Positions 15,894 to 24,258 of a DNA stretch of 28,699 nucleotides are shown in pieces. The position numbers were made by a program, and so were the translations under genes. Source of the DNA: CAZBQG01 sp964493945 (GTDB lineage: Bacteria; Pseudomonadota; Alphaproteobacteria; Rhodospirillales; UBA2165); contig CAZBQG010000017.1 of assembly GCA_964493945.1 (NCBI GenBank), positions 1 to 28,699 on the forward strand, in the 5' to 3' direction. Each line of letters begins with the position of its first letter. Within the stretch, counting starts at the first letter, position 1. The notes under the pieces were generated by a model that searched no databases, was not told the origin of the DNA, and saw nothing but the letters and a program-made list of their open reading frames with translations.

Positions 15894-16709
15894 ATGAGGA
15901 AAGTTAGTGTTGCGATCGGAATTTTATTGGCTCTCGGAATGGCTGCCCCTGGGGATGCCCAGGCCTATGACGTGATCAAGGTGAGCAATGGCGGCTCCAT
16001 TTCGGGCAAGGTGACCCTCAAGGGCAAGGCTTTGGAACCCAAGATCATAAAGGTTGAAAAAACCCCAGAGGTTTGTGGCAAGGAGGATCGGATTCTCACC
16101 GAGGTACGGGCCGACGGCAGTGGCAATCTGGCCGATGTGGTGGTCTATTTGAGGAAGGTCGCCAAGGGCAAGGGCTATGTGGATGAGGAACTGATCAAGG
16201 GCCCGCCCCCCGGCGCCCGGGTCGCCGCCACGGGGTCGGGCAAGAAAAAGCTGGGGGTCAAGGTTCAGCCTGAAAAATGCGTCTTCGGCGCCTTCACCGG
16301 CGTGGTGGCCAATGGCACATTGATGCGCTTCGACAACAAGGATTCGGTCAAGCACAGCCCCCACACTTATGCGGTCAAGGGCCGGGTGCGCAAATCCATG
16401 TTCAACCAGGATCTGGAAGGCAATGGAAAGCTGGATGTGCCCATCAAATTCAAGAAAAAGAAACAGCGCTCCATGAAGCTCGAATGCGATCAGCATAATC
16501 ATATGCAGAACTGGTTCCTGCGGGTCGACAATCCCTATTACGCCTTTTCTGGCACCGATGGCAGCTTCAAGATCGATCAGGTTCCGGCCGGCTCTTATGA
16601 GCTCCGCGCCTGGCATCCGAAATTCAGAAAAGAGTTGAAGCAAAAAGTGAAGGTCGCGGCTGGCGGTTCGGCTTCGGCCAAGTTCCAGTTCAAATCCAGG
16701 GTTAAATAA
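15894..16709 (+). CDS. Secreted cupredoxin-type copper protein with carboxypeptidase-regulatory-like flanks
   Basis: A 271-residue periplasmic protein. The start is fixed by AGGAGG seven bases before the ATG. It has a signal peptide MRKVSVAIGILLALGMAAPGDAQA, an N-terminal beta-sandwich-like part (GSISGKVTLKGKALEP), a central cupredoxin-like part, and a C-terminal segment of the carboxypeptidase-regulatory type (GTDGSFKIDQVPAGSYELRAWHP). Possible type 1 copper ligands are H154 or H157 (KHSPHTY), C198, H201 or H203 and M204 (ECDQHNHMQNW). Similar proteins are often annotated as methylamine utilization or plastocyanin-like. It lies 85 bp before the giant MCO gene and could be its electron partner or a structural partner; that is inference. 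Confidence 0.75.
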   Translation: MRKVSVAIGILLALGMAAPGDAQAYDVIKVSNGGSISGKVTLKGKALEPKIIKVEKTPEVCGKEDRILTEVRADGSGNLADVVVYLRKVAKGKGYVDEELIKGPPPGARVAATGSGKKKLGVKVQPEKCVFGAFTGVVANGTLMRFDNKDSVKHSPHTYAVKGRVRKSMFNQDLEGNGKLDVPIKFKKKKQRSMKLECDQHNHMQNWFLRVDNPYYAFSGTDGSFKIDQVPAGSYELRAWHPKFRKELKQKVKVAAGGSASAKFQFKSRVK

Positions 16710-16715
16710 GCCGGC

Positions 16716-16746
16716 GGGCCGCCCGTCCAATCCGGGCGGGCGGCCC
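16716..16746 (+). other. GC-rich intercistronic hairpin
   Basis: GGGCCGCCCG (16716-16725) pairs perfectly with CGGGCGGCCC (16737-16746) around an 11-base loop, starting 6 bp after the cupredoxin stop. There is no U run, so rather than a terminator it may protect the upstream mRNA end or set different expression levels for the small protein and the giant oxidase. Confidence 0.5.
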
Positions 16747-16794
16747 AGTCAGGTCATGGGAAGCAAAAAACGGAAAAAGAAAGGGTACTGAGAG

Positions 16795-19700
16795 ATGGGA
16801 AATCAGGTGGTGCAGGAAAACAGGAAACGATGGTCCCGGGCGGCATTGATCTTAAGCACCGCATTGGCCCTTTCCGCGTTCCTGGGCTGGCAGACCCGCC
16901 TGGCGGCCCATGACAATGATGCCAAGCAAAAATATCTGGAAGAAGCCACCAAAAGCCCGGACAGAGGCAACAACGCCATTCCGGGCGCCATCAATCTGGG
17001 CCTGACCAGCCGCCGCCGGTCCGGATCCTTCGCCGGCGCCTATCTCAACAAGGCTTTAAAATCACGCAGTTATAACAGCGGCTCCTATGGGGGCAATTAT
17101 CAGACATCGGGCAAGAAGCATTTTGGATCGGATCCCCGCGAGGACGTAAAACTCCTGGCCGCCGCCGAGGGCGAGACGGTCAGGCCCGGTGCAAGCTGCC
17201 CGGCCAATGTGCCCAAGCGCGTCTTTAATATCTCCGCCATCAATGTGGAAATCACGCTCAACCAGTATCATGATTTTTATCCGGGCGTGATGTATGTGCT
17301 GGATGAAAATATCGAAAAAGTCCGGGCCGAGGAAAAGCGCAACGAGGAAGCCCGGGAAAATGAACATGATCCCGGCGCCCTCACCCAGGGCCTGTCGGGC
17401 GATGCCATCCAGCCCCTGGCCATCCGCGTCAATCAGGGCGAATGCCTGGTCCTCAAGGTCAGCAACAAGGTGGAGGAAGAAAAGGTCAGCTTCCATCTGC
17501 ACGGCTCCAGCCTGCTCATTCAGGATAGCGGCAAGCCGGCCGTCGCCAAGAATCCGGAAAGCTATATCGAAGAGGAAAAAAGCCAGACCTATGAATGGTA
17601 TGTGGGGTTGGACCAGCAAGAAGGCGTCCATCAGTTTCATAGCCATGTGCGCGATCAGGCGAGCACGGGCCTGTTCGGCACCGTCACCGTCGAGCCCAAG
17701 GGCTCGCGCTTTCTTGATCCCTATTCGGGCAAGGAGCTGAAAAGCGGCTGGCTGGCCATGATCGAGGATCCCAACGGGCCCGATTTCCGGGAATTCGTCG
17801 TGGTCTATCACGAAACCGGCGATGAGGAATTCCGCCCCCTCAAAAAGAATGAGGAGATGATCCCGCTGCTGGACGAGACGGCTCATAATTACCGCTCCTC
17901 CACGCGCGCCCTCAATTACCGTTCCGAAGCTTTCGGCAATAATCTGTTGCTCGAGAAAAAGCTTTTCGGTCAGTTGGATGAAAGCCTGGCTTACAGCGCC
18001 TACAAAAACGGCGATACGGTGACCCCCATCCCCAGGTCCTATCTGGGTGATCCGGCCAAATGGCGTCTGGTCCATGGCGGATCGGAAGTCTTTCATTCCC
18101 ATCATCTGCATGGCGGCGCGATCCGCTGGCGGCGCCAGGCCAAGCTGAAACAGGATTTGAATCTGTTTGGCACCAATAATTTCGCCTTGGCGTCCGACGG
18201 TCCGGTCAAGTTTCCGCCGGTGCGTTCGGCTTCCGACCGGGTCGATGTGCAGACCATCGGGCCGGCCGAGACCCATGATCTGGTTATCGAATGCGGCACC
18301 GGCGGCTGTCAGCGGGGGGCGGGCGATTTCCTTTACCACTGCCATATCCCCCAGCATTACGTGGCCGGCATGTGGGCTTATTGGCGGTCTTACAATACGC
18401 TCCAGGTCAAGGGTCTAAGCACCGACGTCATGCCCCCTCTGGCCGAGCTTCCCGACCGCAAGGGCAAGATGAAGCCGGCCGTCTCGTCTGACCGTCTCAT
18501 CGGGCGCACCGTCCGCCAGTTCGGCAAGAACTACAAAATTTCCGTGCGTGGCGGCGACAGCAAAAAAGGCGAATATTCTCTTACCAATTGGGTTGAATCC
18601 CAGCTTCCCCCCAAGGGACTGCCGGGCAAGAAGGCCGATCCCAAGGAACAAACCCTGGCCAATGACGCCAGCGTCTGGAACTGGGACAAAAAGAAAATGA
18701 GCGGCGGGCGCATGCTCTATCTGGGCGAGCCCGAAACCAAGGTCAAATGGCCCAAATACAAGCCCGAATGGATGGGCTCAAAACCGGGCAAGCGTCCCAA
18801 ATTGATGTTCGATCCGGCCACCGGGCGTCTGGCTTACCCACATATGCGGCCCCATTTCGGCAGGCGGCCGCCCTTCAGTCCGGGCCATAACGGCGCGCCC
18901 TTCCTGGAGCCCTTCCACGAGAGGGCCGACGGCTCGAAAAGCACCGATGTGCCGGTGCCGGGCGAGAACGGACCCTGGAGCCTGTGCCCGGCCGAATCTG
19001 ATTCGCCGGCCCAGCGCAAACATTACAATGTGCACGCCATTACCACGCCCATCACCCTGGCCAAGGAGGAAGGCAAATTGCTCCCCATCGTCGACAAGGA
19101 TGGGCAGATTTATGTGCTGCATGAAGAAGAAGAAGAAATCCGGGCCAATGATGATCTGAAAATACCCCTGGTGCTGCGCGCCAATGTGGGGGACTGCGTG
19201 GATGTGACCCTGACCAACGAAATACCCGATTACGAGGAGAATCTCTATTCCTCCAAGGTCAACATGCATATCCATTTCGTGCAGTTCGACACCCAGGCCT
19301 CTGACGGCGTCATCACCGGCATGTCTTATGAACAATCCGTGCGCCCCTTCACCATGCTGGAGGCAGACGGCAAGGGCATGGGCAAACCCCAGAACGAACC
19401 CATCACCGAAGCGGTCAAGGCGGGTGCCACGCAGATTACCTTGCGCAGCACGGACCCCTATCAGGTGGGCGTCATGGTCGGCGTCGGCATGGATGCGGTG
19501 GGCAAGCTGGATATCGCCCGCATCACGGCGATTAAGGGCAATACCCTGGTCCTGGAACGGCCCCTCAAATATGACCATAAGGCGGGCCAGATTGTCAGCA
19601 CGGAATTCGTCCGTTACCGCTGGTATGCGGATGCGGATTTCGGCATCACCTATTGGCATGATCATGCCTTCGGCCTGACCTCCTGGGGCCATGGGCTGTT

Positions 19701-21702
19701 CGGCGCGACGGTCATCGAGCCGCCCCATTCCACCTATCACCATCCGGCCACCGGCGAGCCGGTGCGCAGCGGAAATATTGTGGACATCCGCACCACCGAG
19801 CCGGTCTCGTCCCAGGTGCGGGGCAGCTTCCGTGAATTCGTCATGCAAATCCAGGACAGCAATCCGCGCACCGAGAACCGCATCATGTCGGGCACGGTGC
19901 CGGAGAAAAGGTCCTCTAAAGATGCCAAGCCCAAACCGATCAATCCCCTGGGCAGCATGGATTCATGGTCCCTGATGCCGACGGCACTTAAATATCTCAA
20001 TGGCGGCGACCGCACGACGGGCAGTTCCATCGGTCTTAGGGTCGAGCCTTTCAACCGGCGTCTGGCCAATCATAAAGACGCCTCCAAGCTGTTCAGCTCC
20101 AGGGTCCATGGCGATCCGGACACGCCGTTGCTGCGCGCCTATCTGGGCGATCCCATCGTGCTCCGCACCTTGGATCATGCGGGCAACGAAATGCACACGA
20201 TTCAGGTGCAGGGGCATTATTTCCCACTGGAACGATACGCCACCGGCGCCAAGCCGGCCAATGCAGTCCATTTGGGTATCGCCGAGCGTTATGATCTGGT
20301 CATCCCGGCGGCCGGCGGGCCGCAAAAGATGGCCGGCGATTACATGTACCGGTCCGGGCGCATGTCCCACTTCGCCGAAGGCATGTGGGGCCTGATCCGG
20401 GTTCTGGACAAGCGGGTCGATGATCTCAGACCCCTGCCGGGCCGCGAGATCGTGCCCAAATCGGCCAAGGCGGTCTGTCCCAAGGATGCGCCGGTCAAGA
20501 AATTCCAGGTCTCGGCCATCGATTACAAGATGGATCTCAATCCCCTGGCACCGGACACCATCAAACCCGGATCGGCCGGCACCAACCGCTTGATCCTGGC
20601 CAGCAATCCGGACGGCAAAATCTATGTGCTGGATGATGAAATCAAGGCAGTCCGGGCCGGCAAGAAGCGGCCCCATCCTCTGGTGCTGCATGTCAATATC
20701 GGTGACTGCCTGAAGATCAGATTCACCAACCGCATGAAAACCGGCGAGGCGTCCTTCCATGCCGACATGTTGGCCTATGATCCGCACAGCTCCATGGGCG
20801 CCAATATCGGCAACAACCGGGGTGATCAGACAGAATCCATCGGTGTGCCCCGGCATTACACCTTTTATGCCCATCCCGAATTCGGCGAAGCGACGGCCAT
20901 GATCTCCGATTACGGCGATGTCACCAAGAATGTGCGCAATGGCCTCTATGGCGCGATCATCGTCGGCCCACGGGGGTCTGAATATTTCGACGTGACGTCC
21001 GGTGATGATGTATCCAAACGCAACGCCTGGATGGTCGATGTGGTGGTCAATGACAAGCTGGCTGAAAACAAGGGCAAGACCAATTACCGGGACGCGGCAT
21101 TGTTCTTCCAAGACGAAGACAATGTGATCGGGACGGCCTTCATGCCCTATGTGCGCGATTCGGCCGGGCTGACGGCGGTCAATTACCGCATCGAGCCCTT
21201 TGCCTGGCGGGCCAAGAAATATGAATGCGAGTTCGAGGACGGTTTCCTCTGCGAGGGCGCGCCCGATCCGGTAACGCCCCTGATCACGGCCACCGCCGGC
21301 GACAATTTGCGCATCCATGTGATCGGCGCCCATGGCGAACAGAATTCCACATTCAGCATCGAAAACCACCAATGGCCCCTGGAGCCGGACCTGGAGGGCG
21401 CCGAAATGCTCGAAGCGCAGCATTTCGGTGGCCACGAAACCCTACAGGTTCACATCAAGGCAGGTGGTCCCTATGGCGTGCCCGGCGATTATGTCTGGCT
21501 CAGCCATCGGCTGGCCTATGCCGAAGCCGGGCAATGGGGATTACTGAGAGTGCTGCCCCGCAAGAAGGGCAAGCTCGCTTCCCAGGGTGGTGGGGAAAAG
21601 AAAAAAGGGGGGAAGAAAAAGGTCAAGGCGCAAAAAAAGGGTCCGGAAAAAGTGACCCTGTTGAAGCGCCCTGAAAGCCCGTGGTCCGGAGAACAACAAT
21701 AG
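16795..21702 (+). CDS. Giant three-repeat multicopper oxidase, exported
   Basis: A 1635-residue protein with a Sec signal (RKRWSRAALILSTALALSAFLGW). Three homologous units start near residues 143 (VFNISAINVEITL), 742 (HYNVHAITTPITL) and 1235 (KKFQVSAIDYKMDL), each with two cupredoxin halves. Unit 1 holds a full set: H234-L-H236, H282-S-H284, H434-x2-H437-L-H439-G, and H515-C516-H517 with H521 and M526. That is a type 1 copper plus a trinuclear cluster. Unit 2 keeps H825-I-H827 and H955-D-H957, but its second half has Gln for both HxH histidines (Q1137, Q1139) and RSG instead of HCH. Unit 3 has lost nearly all ligands. The tail is Lys-rich. Size and repeats recall Mn(II)-oxidising MnxG/McoA and iodide-oxidising IoxA; the genes around it favour iodine chemistry, but the substrate is unproven. 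Confidence 0.9.
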   Translation: MGNQVVQENRKRWSRAALILSTALALSAFLGWQTRLAAHDNDAKQKYLEEATKSPDRGNNAIPGAINLGLTSRRRSGSFAGAYLNKALKSRSYNSGSYGGNYQTSGKKHFGSDPREDVKLLAAAEGETVRPGASCPANVPKRVFNISAINVEITLNQYHDFYPGVMYVLDENIEKVRAEEKRNEEARENEHDPGALTQGLSGDAIQPLAIRVNQGECLVLKVSNKVEEEKVSFHLHGSSLLIQDSGKPAVAKNPESYIEEEKSQTYEWYVGLDQQEGVHQFHSHVRDQASTGLFGTVTVEPKGSRFLDPYSGKELKSGWLAMIEDPNGPDFREFVVVYHETGDEEFRPLKKNEEMIPLLDETAHNYRSSTRALNYRSEAFGNNLLLEKKLFGQLDESLAYSAYKNGDTVTPIPRSYLGDPAKWRLVHGGSEVFHSHHLHGGAIRWRRQAKLKQDLNLFGTNNFALASDGPVKFPPVRSASDRVDVQTIGPAETHDLVIECGTGGCQRGAGDFLYHCHIPQHYVAGMWAYWRSYNTLQVKGLSTDVMPPLAELPDRKGKMKPAVSSDRLIGRTVRQFGKNYKISVRGGDSKKGEYSLTNWVESQLPPKGLPGKKADPKEQTLANDASVWNWDKKKMSGGRMLYLGEPETKVKWPKYKPEWMGSKPGKRPKLMFDPATGRLAYPHMRPHFGRRPPFSPGHNGAPFLEPFHERADGSKSTDVPVPGENGPWSLCPAESDSPAQRKHYNVHAITTPITLAKEEGKLLPIVDKDGQIYVLHEEEEEIRANDDLKIPLVLRANVGDCVDVTLTNEIPDYEENLYSSKVNMHIHFVQFDTQASDGVITGMSYEQSVRPFTMLEADGKGMGKPQNEPITEAVKAGATQITLRSTDPYQVGVMVGVGMDAVGKLDIARITAIKGNTLVLERPLKYDHKAGQIVSTEFVRYRWYADADFGITYWHDHAFGLTSWGHGLFGATVIEPPHSTYHHPATGEPVRSGNIVDIRTTEPVSSQVRGSFREFVMQIQDSNPRTENRIMSGTVPEKRSSKDAKPKPINPLGSMDSWSLMPTALKYLNGGDRTTGSSIGLRVEPFNRRLANHKDASKLFSSRVHGDPDTPLLRAYLGDPIVLRTLDHAGNEMHTIQVQGHYFPLERYATGAKPANAVHLGIAERYDLVIPAAGGPQKMAGDYMYRSGRMSHFAEGMWGLIRVLDKRVDDLRPLPGREIVPKSAKAVCPKDAPVKKFQVSAIDYKMDLNPLAPDTIKPGSAGTNRLILASNPDGKIYVLDDEIKAVRAGKKRPHPLVLHVNIGDCLKIRFTNRMKTGEASFHADMLAYDPHSSMGANIGNNRGDQTESIGVPRHYTFYAHPEFGEATAMISDYGDVTKNVRNGLYGAIIVGPRGSEYFDVTSGDDVSKRNAWMVDVVVNDKLAENKGKTNYRDAALFFQDEDNVIGTAFMPYVRDSAGLTAVNYRIEPFAWRAKKYECEFEDGFLCEGAPDPVTPLITATAGDNLRIHVIGAHGEQNSTFSIENHQWPLEPDLEGAEMLEAQHFGGHETLQVHIKAGGPYGVPGDYVWLSHRLAYAEAGQWGLLRVLPRKKGKLASQGGGEKKKGGKKKVKAQKKGPEKVTLLKRPESPWSGEQQ

Positions 21703-21706
21703 ATTT

Positions 21707-21736
21707 CCTCCCCGTGGAAGGAGGCCGGGAGCCTCC
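21707..21736 (+). other. Alternative hairpins between the oxidase and the first peroxidase
   Basis: GGAGGC-CGGGA-GCCTCC (21720-21736) is a 6-bp hairpin. The same GGAGG can instead pair with CCTCC at 21707-21711, giving two mutually exclusive structures in the 56 bp between the MCO stop and the peroxidase start. This could tune the two levels of expression or be chance in GC-rich DNA. Confidence 0.35.
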
Positions 21737-21758
21737 ACCAAGCAGAAGGATGGTTGAA

Positions 21759-22919
21759 ATGACGCCAATGATACCAAAAACCAATAGGGTAGGCTCACGC
21801 CGGATACGGATAAAATGGGCGGGAATTTGCGCCCTGGCGGTGGCCGTGTTGGCCGTCGCCGGCACCCAGGCCCAGGCAGACCCCAAGGATCTGGGTCCAC
21901 TGCCCAAGGTGAAGAAGCAAAATCCAGCGGCCGTGGAATTGGGCAAACTGCTTTTTTTCGACAACCGGATTTCGGGCGACGCGGATATCAAATGTTCCCA
22001 ATGCCATATTCCTGAAAAGGGATGGGCTGACGGTAAGGAATTGTCCACCGGCTATCCCAGCACGGAATATTTCCGTAACGCCAAGACCGTAATGAACGCC
22101 GTGCATGCCACTTATTTCTATTGGGATGGGCGGCTCGATGGGGCCGACATGCCGACCCAGGTGCGCGACATCATCACGGAAAGCCATTTCCACGCTGCCG
22201 ACGGGCGCATCATGGCCCAGCGTCTCAAGAACATTCCTGAATATGTGGATCTGTTCAAGAAGGCCTTTGGCAGCGAGCCGTCATTCGGCACCATACTCAA
22301 GTCCGTCTCCGCCTTCGAGCGCACACTGGTTTCCAAAAATGTGCCCTTTGATAAATTCATCACCGGTGACAAGGGCGCCATTTCGGCCAAGGCCAAACAG
22401 GGCCTGGAACTGTTCAAGGGCAAGGCCGGCTGCATCCAGTGCCATTCGGGACCGTATTTTTCCGATTCCGAAGCTCATAATCTGGGGGTGCCGGAAAATG
22501 CGCGTATTTTCCTGGAAGCCAAGCGGCATATTACCTTCCGTTCCATGCTCAGCTTCCTGGGAGTCCCCAACTACCACAATCTGAGACGCGATCCCGGCTT
22601 CTTCGCGATCACCAAGGATTACAAGGATATGGGCAAATTCGTGACGCCAACGCTCCGCGAAGTATCACGTACCGGACCTTATATGCATAACGGGGTCATC
22701 AAGACCCTGGCCGGTGTTGTTGATTTCTATAACGGCGGCGGCGGCAAGGATCCGCTCAAGGACAAGCGCATCAAGCCCTTGGGCCTCAGTGGTGCCGAAA
22801 AATCTGCCTTAGTGGCCTTTTTGGAAAGTCTCAGCGGTGATCCTATCATCATCAAGATCACCAAGAAGGACCTGCCCAAATATAAGGCCATTCCCAACTG
22901 GTACAAAGTTGCGAACTAG
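21759..22919 (+). CDS. Di-heme cytochrome c peroxidase/MauG-family protein (first, IdrP-like)
   Basis: A 386-residue periplasmic di-heme c protein. The start at 21759 is chosen because AGAAGG stands nine bases upstream; earlier in-frame starts have no usable ribosome site. A signal peptide follows a basic stretch (GICALAVAVLAVAGTQAQA). Heme sites are C79-S-Q-C-H83 and C225-I-Q-C-H229, and the family signature near the C-terminus is GPYMHNGV with M309, then VVDFYNGGGG. Members reduce hydrogen peroxide with electrons from cytochrome c, or act as MauG-type oxidants. Two such proteins next to a Rieske/AioA-like pair are the partners called IdrP1 and IdrP2 in iodate reducers. Which of the two this is cannot be told. 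Confidence 0.88.
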   Translation: MTPMIPKTNRVGSRRIRIKWAGICALAVAVLAVAGTQAQADPKDLGPLPKVKKQNPAAVELGKLLFFDNRISGDADIKCSQCHIPEKGWADGKELSTGYPSTEYFRNAKTVMNAVHATYFYWDGRLDGADMPTQVRDIITESHFHAADGRIMAQRLKNIPEYVDLFKKAFGSEPSFGTILKSVSAFERTLVSKNVPFDKFITGDKGAISAKAKQGLELFKGKAGCIQCHSGPYFSDSEAHNLGVPENARIFLEAKRHITFRSMLSFLGVPNYHNLRRDPGFFAITKDYKDMGKFVTPTLREVSRTGPYMHNGVIKTLAGVVDFYNGGGGKDPLKDKRIKPLGLSGAEKSALVAFLESLSGDPIIIKITKKDLPKYKAIPNWYKVAN

Positions 22920-22931
22920 GAGGGCCGGAAA

Positions 22932-24248
22932 ATGAAAGTGAGAACAGATGTGTTGAAACTCATGATCGGTGCGGCGGCCTTGGCCCTGGCACCTTGGTTC
23001 ACCAGCGGCGCCTTGGCCCAGAAATCCAAGCCTCATACGCCGCTCGCCTTGAAACTGCCTGCCACCGGGGGGACTTTCTTTAAGGAAAAGAAATTCGTCA
23101 CCATTGATGGGCAAAAGTTCCCGGCGCTGGCGCCTCTGCCGCCGCCGCCGATCCCCAAGGACAATCCCCAAACCGTCGACAAGAACGGCTTTCCCCGCAT
23201 GGACGATCCCAAGGTGCAGCTTGGCTACAAGTTGTTCTTCGATGGCCGCCTGTCGGGCGACAGTTCGGTGCCGTGCTCGACCTGCCATAACCCGGAAGAA
23301 GGCTGGGGCCTGAATTCGGCCGTCAGCCGCGGCTATCCGGGCATTTCGCACTGGCGTAATTCCCACACGGTGATCAATTCGGCCTATATGGGCAAACTGT
23401 TCTGGGACGGCCATTCCCTGAGCCTGGAAAGCCAGGCGCCATCGGCGGCGCAGGGCCTTTCGGGCAACGGCAAGCCGGACATGATGGAGCAGCGTCTCCG
23501 TCAGATTCCGGGCTACGTCAAGGCCTTCAAGGAAGTGTTCGGTGGGTATCACAACATGGTCAAAGATGCCTGGCGGGCCATCGCGGCGTTTGAACGCGCC
23601 CTGGTCCAGCCCGATACGCCGCTGGATAAATACATGTTGGGCGACAAAAGTGCCTTGACCGAGGAACAGGTGCGCGGCAAGAAGCTGTTCGAAGGCAAGG
23701 CGCGGTGCATCATGTGCCATAACGGCCCGATGTTGAGCGACGAGAAAAACTATAATCTCGGTGTGCCCATTCAGGAAGCCTTCCTGACCGATCCCATCAT
23801 GCAGGCTGGGCACCGTTCACAGATGTATTCGAGAGGCATCCGCGAGCCCATCTTCCGCAAGGCCAAATGGGACATCGGAACCTATATGTCGACCAAGCGG
23901 ATGATAGATATCGGCAAGTTCCGCACCCAGCCACTGCGCTATCTGGAATTCACGCCCCCCTATATGCATAACGGCGTGTTCGATGATCTGGAAGAAGTGG
24001 TCGACTTCTATAATGACGGCGGCGGCGAGAATCTGGCGCTCCGTGATTATGGTCAGAACAACAAGACCAAAGTCCTCAAGAAGCTGGATCTGACCGATCA
24101 GGAAAAAGAAGATCTGGTCGAATTCATGGGCGCCATGTCGGGTGAGGAAATCCTCCTCAAGCCGCCGGTGCTTCCCAAGACTGTAGTTCTGGTCACCGCC
24201 GATGAGTTGCGCAAGCAGCCCCTCGTCTATGTCAATCTGCCGAAATAG
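22932..24248 (+). CDS. Di-heme cytochrome c peroxidase/MauG-family protein (second, IdrP-like)
   Basis: A 438-residue paralogue 12 bp after the first, with AGGAGG at the upstream stop. It has a signal peptide (LMIGAAALALAPWFTSGALAQ), a Pro-rich stretch (ALAPLPPPPIPKD), and heme motifs C115-S-T-C-H119 and C259-I-M-C-H263. The signature PPYMHNGV (M345) and VVDFYNDGGGE close the domain. It is about 50 residues longer than its neighbour, mostly at the N-terminus. In the Idr model the peroxidases remove peroxide or reactive iodine intermediates formed during iodate reduction. Here they could equally protect against, or use, products of the giant MCO. The two copies are clearly diverged, so this is not a recent duplication. 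Confidence 0.88.
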   Translation: MKVRTDVLKLMIGAAALALAPWFTSGALAQKSKPHTPLALKLPATGGTFFKEKKFVTIDGQKFPALAPLPPPPIPKDNPQTVDKNGFPRMDDPKVQLGYKLFFDGRLSGDSSVPCSTCHNPEEGWGLNSAVSRGYPGISHWRNSHTVINSAYMGKLFWDGHSLSLESQAPSAAQGLSGNGKPDMMEQRLRQIPGYVKAFKEVFGGYHNMVKDAWRAIAAFERALVQPDTPLDKYMLGDKSALTEEQVRGKKLFEGKARCIMCHNGPMLSDEKNYNLGVPIQEAFLTDPIMQAGHRSQMYSRGIREPIFRKAKWDIGTYMSTKRMIDIGKFRTQPLRYLEFTPPYMHNGVFDDLEEVVDFYNDGGGENLALRDYGQNNKTKVLKKLDLTDQEKEDLVEFMGAMSGEEILLKPPVLPKTVVLVTADELRKQPLVYVNLPK

Positions 24249-24258
24249 GAGAGAACCG

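Noticed and set aside
15691..15894. 67-codon frame upstream of and overlapping the cupredoxin start
   Set aside because: TTG start without ribosome site, low-complexity Pro/Gly content, no family resemblance. The TAATG overlap alone is not enough.
17062..21435. Long minus-strand open frames (for example 17062-18357 and 19963-21435) opposite the MCO gene
   Set aside because: They are antisense to a gene with clear copper motifs, have no ribosome sites or recognisable domains, and are expected from the third-position GC bias of the real gene.
16795..21702. Manganese(II) oxidase of the MnxG/McoA type
   Set aside because: Size and repeats would allow it, but the peroxidase, Rieske and Mo enzyme neighbours are not typical of Mn oxidation loci. 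Retained only as an alternative.
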